Origin: Acidobacteriota bacterium
Lineage (GTDB): Bacteria; Acidobacteriota; Terriglobia; Terriglobales; Acidobacteriaceae
Reading direction: 5' to 3'
Length of the DNA: 23,117 nt
NCBI GenBank assembly: GCA_023441255.1
Contig: JAEZPW010000375.1
Span: 1-23,117, forward strand
Within the stretch, counting starts at the first letter, position 1; every line of letters begins with the position of its first letter. A program made the translations under genes and the position numbers. Positions 14,354-20,377 of the stretch are shown here, one piece after another. The notes under the pieces are model-generated. The model was not told the DNA's origin and made no database searches. It saw nothing but the letters and a program-made list of their open reading frames with translations.

Positions 14354-15199
14354 GTGGGTTCTCATGTGAATCATCCTGGAATGCGTCCGGCGGGGCCGCA
14401 GCCGATCCCGGGCGTGAATGCGATCGTTGCCGTGGGTTCAGGCAAGGGCGGAGTCGGTAAGACGACCATTTCTGTGAACCTGGCGATCGCCCTGGCACAG
14501 TTGGGACACAAGGTTGGCCTGCTCGATGCCGACGTTTATGGGCCCAACGTGCCGTTGATGCTCGGAACAAGCGCGACGCCTCGCGTGGTAGGCGAGAACC
14601 GGATCGAGCCGCTGGAGAAGTATGGGCTAAAGGTGATCTCGGTCGGATTCTTGAATCCGGGTGACAAGCCGCTGATCTGGCGCGGTCCGATGCTGCATCA
14701 ACTCATCCGCCAGTTTCTTGAACAGGTGGCCTGGGGCGAACTCGACTACCTGGTTGTCGATCTGCCGCCGGGAACGGGCGACGTGGCGATCTCGCTCATT
14801 CAGACGGTGCCGCTGACGGGCGCCGTCGTCGTGACTACTCCGTCCGATGTGTCGCTGCAGGATGGTCGCAAGGCCATCGAGATGTTCCGGCAGGTGAAGG
14901 TGGATATCGTCGGCATGGTCGAGAACATGAGCGCGTTCACGTGTCCTCATTGCCACCAGGAGATCGACATCTTCTCTAAGGGCGGAGGAGCCAGAACCGC
15001 CCAGCAGTTTGGAATTCCGTTCCTCGGCGCGATCGACCTTGATCCTGACGTGCGCAAGGGCGGCGACAGCGGAAGTCCGGTGGCGGCGGCCGGCGAGAGT
15101 TCCGCGCACGCAAAGCCGTTCTACGATTTCGCGCGGCGTGTGATCGAGAGGACGAGCGAGATTCAGGCTGGCGCGGAGGACGTAATCCAGATCCAGTAA
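14354..15199 (+). CDS. mrp: Mrp/ApbC-family Fe-S cluster carrier ATPase
   Basis: The 281-residue cytoplasmic P-loop ATPase binds and transfers Fe-S clusters to apoproteins. The deviant Walker A is GKGGVGKT at 30-37. LLDADVYGPNVP (56-67), VDLPPGTGDVAISL (135-148) and VENMSAF at 189-195 are Mrp signatures. Cys197-Pro-His-Cys200 is the CxxC that holds a bridging cluster between two subunits. The N-terminal DUF59/FSCA domain of many Mrp proteins is absent, so this is the short ATPase-only form. I choose the GTG at 14354 because AGGAG (14344-14348) is correctly spaced from it; the GTG at 14348 overlaps that site. A terminator follows at 15222-15254. It is transcribed alone. Confidence 0.93.
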   Translation: MGSHVNHPGMRPAGPQPIPGVNAIVAVGSGKGGVGKTTISVNLAIALAQLGHKVGLLDADVYGPNVPLMLGTSATPRVVGENRIEPLEKYGLKVISVGFLNPGDKPLIWRGPMLHQLIRQFLEQVAWGELDYLVVDLPPGTGDVAISLIQTVPLTGAVVVTTPSDVSLQDGRKAIEMFRQVKVDIVGMVENMSAFTCPHCHQEIDIFSKGGGARTAQQFGIPFLGAIDLDPDVRKGGDSGSPVAAAGESSAHAKPFYDFARRVIERTSEIQAGAEDVIQIQ

Positions 15200-15221
15200 A
15201 GCCCCAAGAAGCGGATTCGAG

Positions 15222-15254
15222 AGCCTCGCTGGCGCGGTATCAGCGGGGCTTTTC
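15222..15254 (+). terminator. Rho-independent terminator of mrp
   Basis: AGCCTCGCTG (15222-15231) pairs with CAGCGGGGCT (15241-15250), ten pairs with one wobble and a nine-base loop. TTT and CCCTTT follow. Confidence 0.75.
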
Positions 15255-15380
15255 CCTTTCGTGAGTGATGCCAATAATACTAAGGTAGGGCGCAAAACTT
15301 GAGCGTGATGTTCTCAAATGTGCTGATCCGCGCCTCGGCAGCAACGGATAAGTATTTGCGCTTCTGTGACTTGACGGCGC

Positions 15381-15409
15381 TTGACTTGCGGACCGTAGCT
15401 TCCTAGAAT
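15381..15409 (+). promoter_or_regulatory. Sigma70-type promoter of the hrcA operon
   Basis: TTGACT (15381-15386) and TAGAAT (15404-15409) are separated by exactly 17 bases, about 70 bases before hrcA. The predicted start is near 15416. A second TTGAC word lies at 15371. Confidence 0.75.
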
Positions 15410-15413
15410 CGAG

Positions 15414-15440
15414 TTGCAGAGCGCTTGAGTCGTGCGCTAA
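15414..15440. promoter_or_regulatory. Degenerate CIRCE-like element overlapping the hrcA start site
   Basis: The right part GTGCGCTAA (15432-15440) matches seven of nine bases of the CIRCE arm GAGTGCTAA. A five-base inverted repeat AGCGC-N9-GCGCT (15420-15438) has the nine-base spacer of CIRCE. The left arm (TTGCAGAGC) fits poorly. Position just after the promoter is where HrcA normally binds. Confidence 0.35.
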
Positions 15441-15478
15441 GTTTTTGCATCTAAAGGTACTTAGGTAGATAAGTAGTT

Positions 15479-16531
15479 ATGGTCCAGCCAATGAACATCG
15501 GGCCGAGGGAGCGGGAAATCCTCACGGCAATCGTAGAGACGTATATAGCCACGGGCGAGCCGGTCGGCTCGCGAACGCTGGCGCGTCAGAGCCGTGAAAG
15601 TCTGAGTCCCGCGACCATACGGAACGTTATGGCCGATTTGGCGGACTCGGGCTATCTGGATCAGCCACATACATCGGCGGGGCGGGTACCGACGCCCGAG
15701 GCGTACAGGTTTTACGTGAATCAGCTGACCGGACGCATCCAGTTGTCGCAGGCGGACCAGACCATGATCCAGGACTGGTTCCGCGGTGTTTCGGACATGC
15801 AGGAGTTTCTGGAGCGGACGTCACACGTGCTCTCGTTGGTGTCACACGGGGTCGGCGTGACGGTCGCCACTGCGGGGCCTCGGAATGCGCTGGATCACAT
15901 CTACTTTTCACGACTGGCGGAAAACAAAGTTCTTGCGGTTGTCGTTACGAAGGCTGGCATCGTTCGCGACCGGTTGTTGCGAGTGGAACAGGATCTGTCG
16001 CAGGCTGATCTGGACGTGGCGGCGCGCTACATCAACGAGAACTTCCGTGGATGGACGATGGAAGCGCTGCGCAAGGAACTGGAACGGCAGATTGAGCAGC
16101 AGCGCAGCGAGTATGACGGCTTGATGCGTTCTGTCGAGCAGCTTTACCGGCAAGGCGCGCTGGGGTCCCAGCACGGAGATACGTTCGTTTACTTGGAGGG
16201 CGCTGCGAACCTGGTCGCGAACGAGCAGGACAAGGACCGATTGCAGCAGCTTTTGCGTGCGCTGGAAGAGAAGGAGCGTATCGCCGAGTTGCTGACCGCG
16301 TATGTAGATACTCGGCAGGAGGCGGTCAGGGTCGTGATCGGATTGGACCAGGCGCCACCGGACCTGCAGAAGTTCGTGCTCATCGGAGCACCGGCCCGTA
16401 TGGGCGATGAAGTGATGGGATCGCTTGCCGTGCTCGGTCCCACGCGCATCGATTACGAACATACGATCACGGCGGTGTCTTACATCGCACGGCTCTTCGA
16501 TAAAATCCTTAACGAATCGGACAAGCAGTAA
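15479..16531 (+). CDS. hrcA: Heat-inducible transcription repressor HrcA
   Basis: The 350-residue repressor controls chaperone genes by binding CIRCE operators. The N-terminal winged helix (about 6-75) reads NIGPREREILTAIVETYIATGEPVGSRTLA and then SPATIRNVMADLADSGYL, followed by the family signature SAGRVPTPEAYRFYV at 67-81. A GAF-like core and dimerisation region fill the rest, with the conserved end IGAPARMGDEVMGSLAVLGPTRIDYEHTI and a SYIARLFDKIL tail. Length is normal for HrcA. The ATG at 15479 has only a distant AGG. An inverted repeat ACTTA-N6-TAAGT (15459-15474) covers the spot where a ribosome site would be. It leads the hrcA-grpE-dnaJ operon and its stop is two bases before grpE. DnaK is not in the window. 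Confidence 0.96.
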   Translation: MVQPMNIGPREREILTAIVETYIATGEPVGSRTLARQSRESLSPATIRNVMADLADSGYLDQPHTSAGRVPTPEAYRFYVNQLTGRIQLSQADQTMIQDWFRGVSDMQEFLERTSHVLSLVSHGVGVTVATAGPRNALDHIYFSRLAENKVLAVVVTKAGIVRDRLLRVEQDLSQADLDVAARYINENFRGWTMEALRKELERQIEQQRSEYDGLMRSVEQLYRQGALGSQHGDTFVYLEGAANLVANEQDKDRLQQLLRALEEKERIAELLTAYVDTRQEAVRVVIGLDQAPPDLQKFVLIGAPARMGDEVMGSLAVLGPTRIDYEHTITAVSYIARLFDKILNESDKQ

Positions 16532-16533
16532 TC

Positions 16534-17106
16534 ATGGTGAAAGCGAACGGAAAGGAAGCGGATCCGAACTTGGATCTGGAACACGAACTTCCGTCCGGTG
16601 AAGATACCGGCACGGAGACGGCGGAAACTCGACAAGGTGAGCAGGTCGAGCGCGAGAGCGAGCTGGAACACCTGAAGGCCCAGAATCGCGAACTGCTGGA
16701 CCGCATGGCGCGCATGCAGGCCGAGTTTGAGAATTCCCGGCGGCGCGCTGCGAAGGAACAGCGGGACTACAAAGATTACGCCCTGACGGATGCCATCAGG
16801 AACCTGCTCCCGGTACTCGACAGCTTTGATCGCGCGCTGGCGTCGAATGCCGCAGGTGAAAATTTTCGGGCGGGCATGGAATTGATCGACCGCCAGTTTC
16901 ACGATGCGCTGGCCAAGCTGGGTGTCCAGGAGATAGCGGCGGAAGGTAAGCCGTTCGACCCGACCCAGCATGAAGCCATCGAGATGGTCGAGACCAACGA
17001 GGTTCCGGACAATTATGTTTTCCAGGAAGTGCAGCGCGGCTACAAATTGAAGGAGCGCCTGCTCCGCCCGGCAATGGTCCGCGTCGGGCGCAATTCGGGC
17101 AAGTGA
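16534..17106 (+). CDS. grpE: DnaK nucleotide-exchange factor GrpE
   Basis: The 190-residue protein releases ADP from DnaK in the chaperone cycle. Residues 1-40 are acidic and disordered. A long coiled coil follows (about 38-80, ESELEHLKAQNRELLDRMARMQAEFENSRRRAAKE). The four-helix part contains LLPVLDSFDRALA. The C-terminal beta domain (about 130-187) shows GVQEIAAEGKPFDPTQHEAIEMVE and VFQEVQRGYKLKERLLRPAMVRVG, the GrpE signature. It begins two bases after the hrcA stop, so translation is probably coupled. A hairpin lies just after its stop at 17115-17134, before dnaJ. Confidence 0.96.
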   Translation: MVKANGKEADPNLDLEHELPSGEDTGTETAETRQGEQVERESELEHLKAQNRELLDRMARMQAEFENSRRRAAKEQRDYKDYALTDAIRNLLPVLDSFDRALASNAAGENFRAGMELIDRQFHDALAKLGVQEIAAEGKPFDPTQHEAIEMVETNEVPDNYVFQEVQRGYKLKERLLRPAMVRVGRNSGK

Positions 17107-17114
17107 TTGCCCGA

Positions 17115-17134
17115 GCGGCTTGTCACTAAGCCGC
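17115..17134 (+). other. Perfect hairpin between grpE and dnaJ
   Basis: GCGGCTT (17115-17121) pairs exactly with AAGCCGC (17128-17134) around a six-base loop, nine bases after the grpE stop. No T-run follows, so it may be an attenuator or an mRNA processing or stability element rather than a full terminator. Confidence 0.6.
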
Positions 17135-17224
17135 CTTGCGTAAGTACCCCGCTCGAGTGCATCGTGGACGGGGTTACTGTGGCCAAGCTACTAACGTCAG
17201 CATCAAAGATTCAGGTACACGAAA

Positions 17225-18361
17225 CTGCCTACGAACTCAAAACGCGATTATTACGAGGTACTGGGGGTCACTCGCACGGCGAGCGACCAGGAGATCAAGT
17301 CCGCCTATCGCAAGATGGCAATGCAATATCACCCTGATCGCAACCCGGGCGATCCAACAGCCGAGGAAAGATTCAAAGAGTGTAGCGAAGCCTACGCGGT
17401 TCTGGCTGACGCGAACAAGCGCGCTGCGTACGACCGCTTTGGCCATGCCGCCGTCGGTGGCGCAGGCGCGGCCGCCGGATTCGACCCGACCATCTTCCAG
17501 GATTTCGGCGACATCTTTGGAAACATCAGCGACCTGTTCGGTTTCGGAGATATTTTCGGCGCGCAAACGCGACGGCGTACACGGGCGGCTCGCGGCGCTG
17601 ACCTGCGCCAGGACGTCACCATCGATTTCGAGCAGGCGGTATTTGGGCATGTGACGTCCGTTCAGGTACGCCGCCGGGAGACCTGCGAGGTGTGCGGCGG
17701 CACGGGAAGCGCGCCGGGCAAGGCGCCATCCACTTGTCGTACATGCGGCGGTCGCGGACAGGTGCGCTATCAGCAGGGATTCTTCAGCGTGGCGCGCACC
17801 TGCAGCGCGTGTCAGGGCACGGGCCAGGTCATAAGCGATCCCTGCACGAAATGCCACGGGGAAGGGCGCCTGCTGCGCGAGCGTACGGTGGAGGTGAAGA
17901 TTCCTGCCGGTGTCGAGGACGAGACGCGCATACGCTACTCGGGACAGGGCGAGGGCGGCGTGTTCGGCGGACCCCCGGGCGACCTCTATATCGTGCTGCA
18001 CGTGAAGGAGCACAAGTTCTTCATCCGCGAAGGGAACGACCTCTACTGCACAATTCCCATCTCGTTCGCGCAGGCTGCGCTGGGCGCGGAGATCACCATT
18101 CCGACGCTTGAGGGCGAGCACCTGTTGAAAGTTCCTGAGGGCACCCAGAGTGGAACCCAGCTGAAAGTGAAGGGGAAGGGCGTGCCGGTGCTGCAATCGC
18201 GAGGAAAGGGCGATCTCTACGTCGAGGTGAAGATACAGACACCTTCGAAGTTGACGAAGCGGCAGCGAGAGCTGTTGCAGGAGTTGCAGGCAACGACGCA
18301 AGTTGAGAACAAACCGGAGAAGAGCTCTCTATTCGAAAAAGTGAAAGACATGTTCGGATGA
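17225..18361 (+). CDS. dnaJ: Chaperone DnaJ (Hsp40); start codon uncertain, possibly CTG
   Basis: This is a type I DnaJ, the DnaK co-chaperone. Counting from the CTG at 17225 it has 378 residues, the normal length. The J-domain (about 7-70) reads KRDYYEVLGVTRTASDQEIKSAYRK, with HPD at 36-38. A short Gly/Phe region is followed by four zinc motifs: CEVCGGTG (154-161), CRTCGGRG (171-178), CSACQGTG (193-200) and CTKCHGEG (207-214). The C-terminal substrate domains end LTKRQRELLQEL. The oddity is the start. In frame, upstream of the J-domain back to the stop at 17192, there is no ATG, GTG or TTG. The first ATG, at 17315, would remove the first half of the J-domain. CTG at 17225 with AGG nine bases upstream is the best candidate. 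The gap to grpE is 118 bases. Confidence 0.93.
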   Translation: MPTNSKRDYYEVLGVTRTASDQEIKSAYRKMAMQYHPDRNPGDPTAEERFKECSEAYAVLADANKRAAYDRFGHAAVGGAGAAAGFDPTIFQDFGDIFGNISDLFGFGDIFGAQTRRRTRAARGADLRQDVTIDFEQAVFGHVTSVQVRRRETCEVCGGTGSAPGKAPSTCRTCGGRGQVRYQQGFFSVARTCSACQGTGQVISDPCTKCHGEGRLLRERTVEVKIPAGVEDETRIRYSGQGEGGVFGGPPGDLYIVLHVKEHKFFIREGNDLYCTIPISFAQAALGAEITIPTLEGEHLLKVPEGTQSGTQLKVKGKGVPVLQSRGKGDLYVEVKIQTPSKLTKRQRELLQELQATTQVENKPEKSSLFEKVKDMFG

Positions 18362-18413
18362 ACAGTGCCCGAACTGCCGCGAAGGCGGTTGGGACTAACG
18401 TAGGTAAGCGGTT

Positions 18414-18447
18414 TGGCCGGGGCGTTGCGCTCCGGCCACTTTTGTTT
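18414..18447 (+). terminator. Strong terminator of the hrcA-grpE-dnaJ operon
   Basis: TGGCCGGGGCG (18414-18424) pairs with CGCTCCGGCCA (18428-18438), eleven pairs with one wobble and a three-base loop. CTTTTGTTT follows. Confidence 0.85.
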
Positions 18448-18559
18448 GGAGACTGTTCGCCGTTGTCGACAGGCCATCAGGCATGGCGGTGCGAAAAGTA
18501 ATCACGTTGGCATGGCTTTCGTTGCAAAAAGGCGTGTCCAGAACCGACAATCGCAGGTT

Positions 18560-19324
18560 ATGAGCCGACGACGATGGATTGCCGATGAAGTGGATGGGGA
18601 CCGGGCAGCGCTGGTAGGCGAACACGCGCTGCATCTGGTGCGCGTCTTGCGGGCGCATGTGGGGCAGGAGTTCGATATAGCGACCGGAGACCGCGTGCGG
18701 CGCGGTCGAGTTACGTCCGTGAGGGACGGGGCGGGGAACGCAGAGGCGAGAGTTGATTTCGAGCTTGCGGAAGAACTCGACGAACGCATGGAAGCGGCAC
18801 TCACGGTCGTGCTGGCGGTTTTTAAGTTCGACCGAATGGAGTGGGCGATTGAAAAGTGCACGGAGCTGGGCGCGACTGCCATCGTTCCCGTCCTTGCACG
18901 GCGGACTGACGTGCACCTGGCGAAGGCGGCTGGCAAGCGCGTGGAACGCTGGCGACGTATTGCGGTGCAGGCGTCGGAGCAGTCGCGGCGCAGCAGCGTG
19001 CCGCAAATACCCGATCCGGTGAAGCTGGCAGCCGTGCTGAGAGACTTCGGCGCAGACGCAAACCTCTCGGCAACGGACAGATATGAACCAGCGACGCGAA
19101 TCGTTCTGGCGGAGACCGAAAACGAAGTCAGCCTGGCCGAGTTGGTGGGCGCGACCGAAGGACCGGTTGTGATAGCAGTTGGCCCAGAGGGCGGGTGGAC
19201 GGAAGAGGAACTAACGGCATTCTCAAAAGCCGGATGGAAGAGCGCCTCGTTAGGTAAGAACATCCTGAGGGCTGAGACCGCGGCGATCGCGGCTGTTGTT
19301 GTAGCAAAGGCTCTGAATGCCTGA
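18560..19324 (+). CDS. rsmE: 16S rRNA (uracil1498-N3)-methyltransferase RsmE
   Basis: The 254-residue SPOUT-class enzyme methylates U1498 of 16S rRNA using S-adenosylmethionine. The N-terminal PUA-like part reads MSRRRWIADEV and HALHLVRVLRAHVGQEFDIATG. The knotted SPOUT domain shows EKCTELG (98-104), QASEQSRR (137-144), GPEGGWTEEEL (208-218) and LGKNILRAETA (231-241), which form the cofactor site. The frame stays open to 18413, but those residues lie over the upstream terminator and are not RsmE-like, so the ATG at 18560 with AGG just before it is preferred. A weak TTGCAA-N18-GACAAT pair (18522-18551) may be its promoter, giving a very short leader. It follows the heat-shock operon but is separated from it by the terminator. 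Confidence 0.93.
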   Translation: MSRRRWIADEVDGDRAALVGEHALHLVRVLRAHVGQEFDIATGDRVRRGRVTSVRDGAGNAEARVDFELAEELDERMEAALTVVLAVFKFDRMEWAIEKCTELGATAIVPVLARRTDVHLAKAAGKRVERWRRIAVQASEQSRRSSVPQIPDPVKLAAVLRDFGADANLSATDRYEPATRIVLAETENEVSLAELVGATEGPVVIAVGPEGGWTEEELTAFSKAGWKSASLGKNILRAETAAIAAVVVAKALNA

Positions 19325-19430
19325 CAGCGCGGGTGGCACGGAGGCACTTGAGCCGGGCTCAGAGGACAGAACTCTCGTACTCGCCTTCGAGACTACCGAA
19401 GTTCCCAAGAACCATCGATCACCCGCCTTC

Positions 19431-19464
19431 GCGCAAAAGTTAAGGGGACGCATTACGCGTCCCC
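19431..19464 (-). terminator. Terminator of the Lys/Ala mini-gene
   Basis: GGGGACGC (19444-19451) and GCGTCCCC (19457-19464) form a perfect eight-pair stem with a five-base loop. On the minus strand TTAACTTTTG follows. It ends 24 bases beyond the mini-gene stop codon. Confidence 0.75.
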
Positions 19465-19487
19465 CAGGATCGAGAAGAACCGGCGAA

Positions 19488-19550
19488 CTACTTCTTCGCT
19501 TTCTTTGCGGCTTTCTTCGCGGGCTTCTTCGCAGCTTTCTTCGTTGCCAT
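19488..19550 (-). CDS. 20-residue Lys/Ala-rich peptide, histone H1-tail-like
   Basis: The peptide MATKKAAKKPAKKAAKKAKK has eleven lysines, six alanines and a single proline, the composition of the AAKK/PAKK tails of histone H1 and of bacterial H1-like (Hc1/Hc2, AlgP-type) proteins. It would bind nucleic acid by charge; that role is inferred. Although tiny, it has every part of a gene: a promoter (19616-19644), a leader with two inverted repeats, AGGGAG nine bases before the ATG, a stop codon, and a perfect terminator 24 bases later. Codons alternate AAG/AAA and GCG/GCA/GCT/GCC, so it is not a simple DNA repeat, but a slippage-derived tract or the remnant of a longer H1-like gene is possible. 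It converges on rsmE. Standard gene finders would miss it because of its length. Confidence 0.6.
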   Translation of the reverse strand: MATKKAAKKPAKKAAKKAKK

Positions 19551-19559
19551 TGATCTATT

Positions 19560-19606
19560 CTCCCTTCCAGAGATCTGGAAAAATTTGCAACGCTACTCTG
19601 TTGCAA
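19560..19606 (-). promoter_or_regulatory. Structured leader and ribosome site of the Lys/Ala mini-gene
   Basis: The ribosome site AGGGAG (minus strand, 19560-19565) directly abuts a perfect inverted repeat TTCCAGA-N2-TCTGGAA (19565-19580). Further upstream TTGCAAC-N8-GTTGCAA (19585-19606) forms a second stem. The first hairpin touches the ribosome site and could modulate translation. Confidence 0.5.
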
Positions 19607-19615
19607 TTGGTTGAA

Positions 19616-19644
19616 TGTATAGAGTTATTCAAAAGTGAAGTCAA
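19616..19644 (-). promoter_or_regulatory. Promoter of the Lys/Ala mini-gene
   Basis: On the minus strand TTGACT (19644-19639) and TATACA (19621-19616) are exactly 17 bases apart, about 65 bases before the ATG, in an AT-rich stretch that stands out from its GC-rich surroundings. Confidence 0.6.
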
Positions 19645-19723
19645 GCAAAAAAATGAAGGCGGACTTTGATTTTGCATTCAACGTGCTCCACAAAAGTCGA
19701 TTGAAGCGACGGGAGAGGACAAG

Positions 19724-19828
19724 ATGAGCGCGCCGACTAAGCGGGAGCAACCATGCAGAGCGTGTTTCATCCAGTATTCATGCGGTCTGTTCGCGTACGA
19801 CATATTTCCTCGAAAACGAGCAAAGTAA
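19724..19828 (+). CDS. Candidate 34-residue ORF (doubtful)
   Basis: The ATG at 19724 follows GGGAGAGG with five-base spacing. The product begins MSAPTKREQPCRACFIQYSC and ends PRKRAK; it has Cys-x2-Cys-x5-Cys. I see no promoter or terminator, and it does not resemble a known family, so it may be chance. Confidence 0.2.
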   Translation: MSAPTKREQPCRACFIQYSCGLFAYDIFPRKRAK

Positions 19829-20002
19829 AACGAAGCCAAGCGAGAGTCGCTGGCGCGGAACAGACTGCGATGAAAGTGAATTGAACTTTCGGGTAGGACA
19901 ATCGTCGTACCAACTCGAGTAGATCGTGAAAAGTTCTTGTCCATCGGAACGCCTCATTGCGGTTGGCAGGCCCCACACGATCTTCATGCGATTTCCTCGC
20001 AC

Positions 20003-20146
20003 GGTTGTCACTCCGAGCGAACCGGCGCGCCCCTGCACGCACGTTGTCGTTCCAAAGCGAACCAACACTTCCTCTCTGCATGGTCGTCATTCCGAGCGAA
20101 CCAACACTCCTCTGCAGGGTTGTCATTACCAGCCAAGCGAGGAACC
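20003..20146. repeat. Degenerate tandem intergenic repeats, about 36-40 bases, nearly four copies
   Basis: Units begin at 20004, 20043, 20083 and 20119 with GTTGTC or GTCGTC, followed by a variant of TCATTCCGAGCGAACC and a C/T/G-rich tail ending near CTCTGCA. Spacings are 39, 40 and 36 bases. The core word resembles the 'GTCATTCCGAGCGAAGCGAGGAATC' intergenic repeats common in several phyla. Copies diverge and there are no unique spacers, so this is not a CRISPR. Confidence 0.7.
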
Positions 20147-20377
20147 GCTATCTCACAAAATCGCCTCCCATCGCGACAGGATCATTCCTTCTGTGGCAAG
20201 TAGCGCCTGTGCCAAGGACTTCGTCGAGAACGTAATCGGCATGTGCAAGGGCGTTCTCGACGACAACAGTTGTTGCTTCACAATTACCCCGCCTGCGATG
20301 CTAAAGAGGTATTGCTTCCCGCTTGGGTCAATGGTAGCCTGCAGAGCGAATAAAAGGCGAAGCTTCAGGGGTATCGC

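Larger units (their letters stand above)
19645..20377. other. Largely non-coding stretch before the helicase gene
   Basis: No gene is firmly supported here. It contains a 34-codon candidate ORF at 19724-19828, an unremarkable stretch at 19830-20000, degenerate tandem repeats at 20003-20146, and from 20153 to the helicase start a protein-like minus-strand frame without a convincing start codon. Confidence 0.6.

Noticed and set aside
17237..18301. 354-codon minus-strand frame
   Set aside because: Antisense to dnaJ, which carries the HPD motif and four zinc motifs.
18448..18559. N-terminal extension of RsmE from 18413
   Set aside because: The extra 49 residues run over the dnaJ terminator and lack RsmE similarity; the ATG at 18560 gives the standard N-terminus.
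19678..19944. 88-codon minus-strand frame
   Set aside because: No ribosome site, no recognisable domain, and composition unlike the window's real genes.
20003..20146. CRISPR array
   Set aside because: Units are degenerate along their whole length, with no fixed repeat alternating with unique spacers, and no cas gene is nearby.
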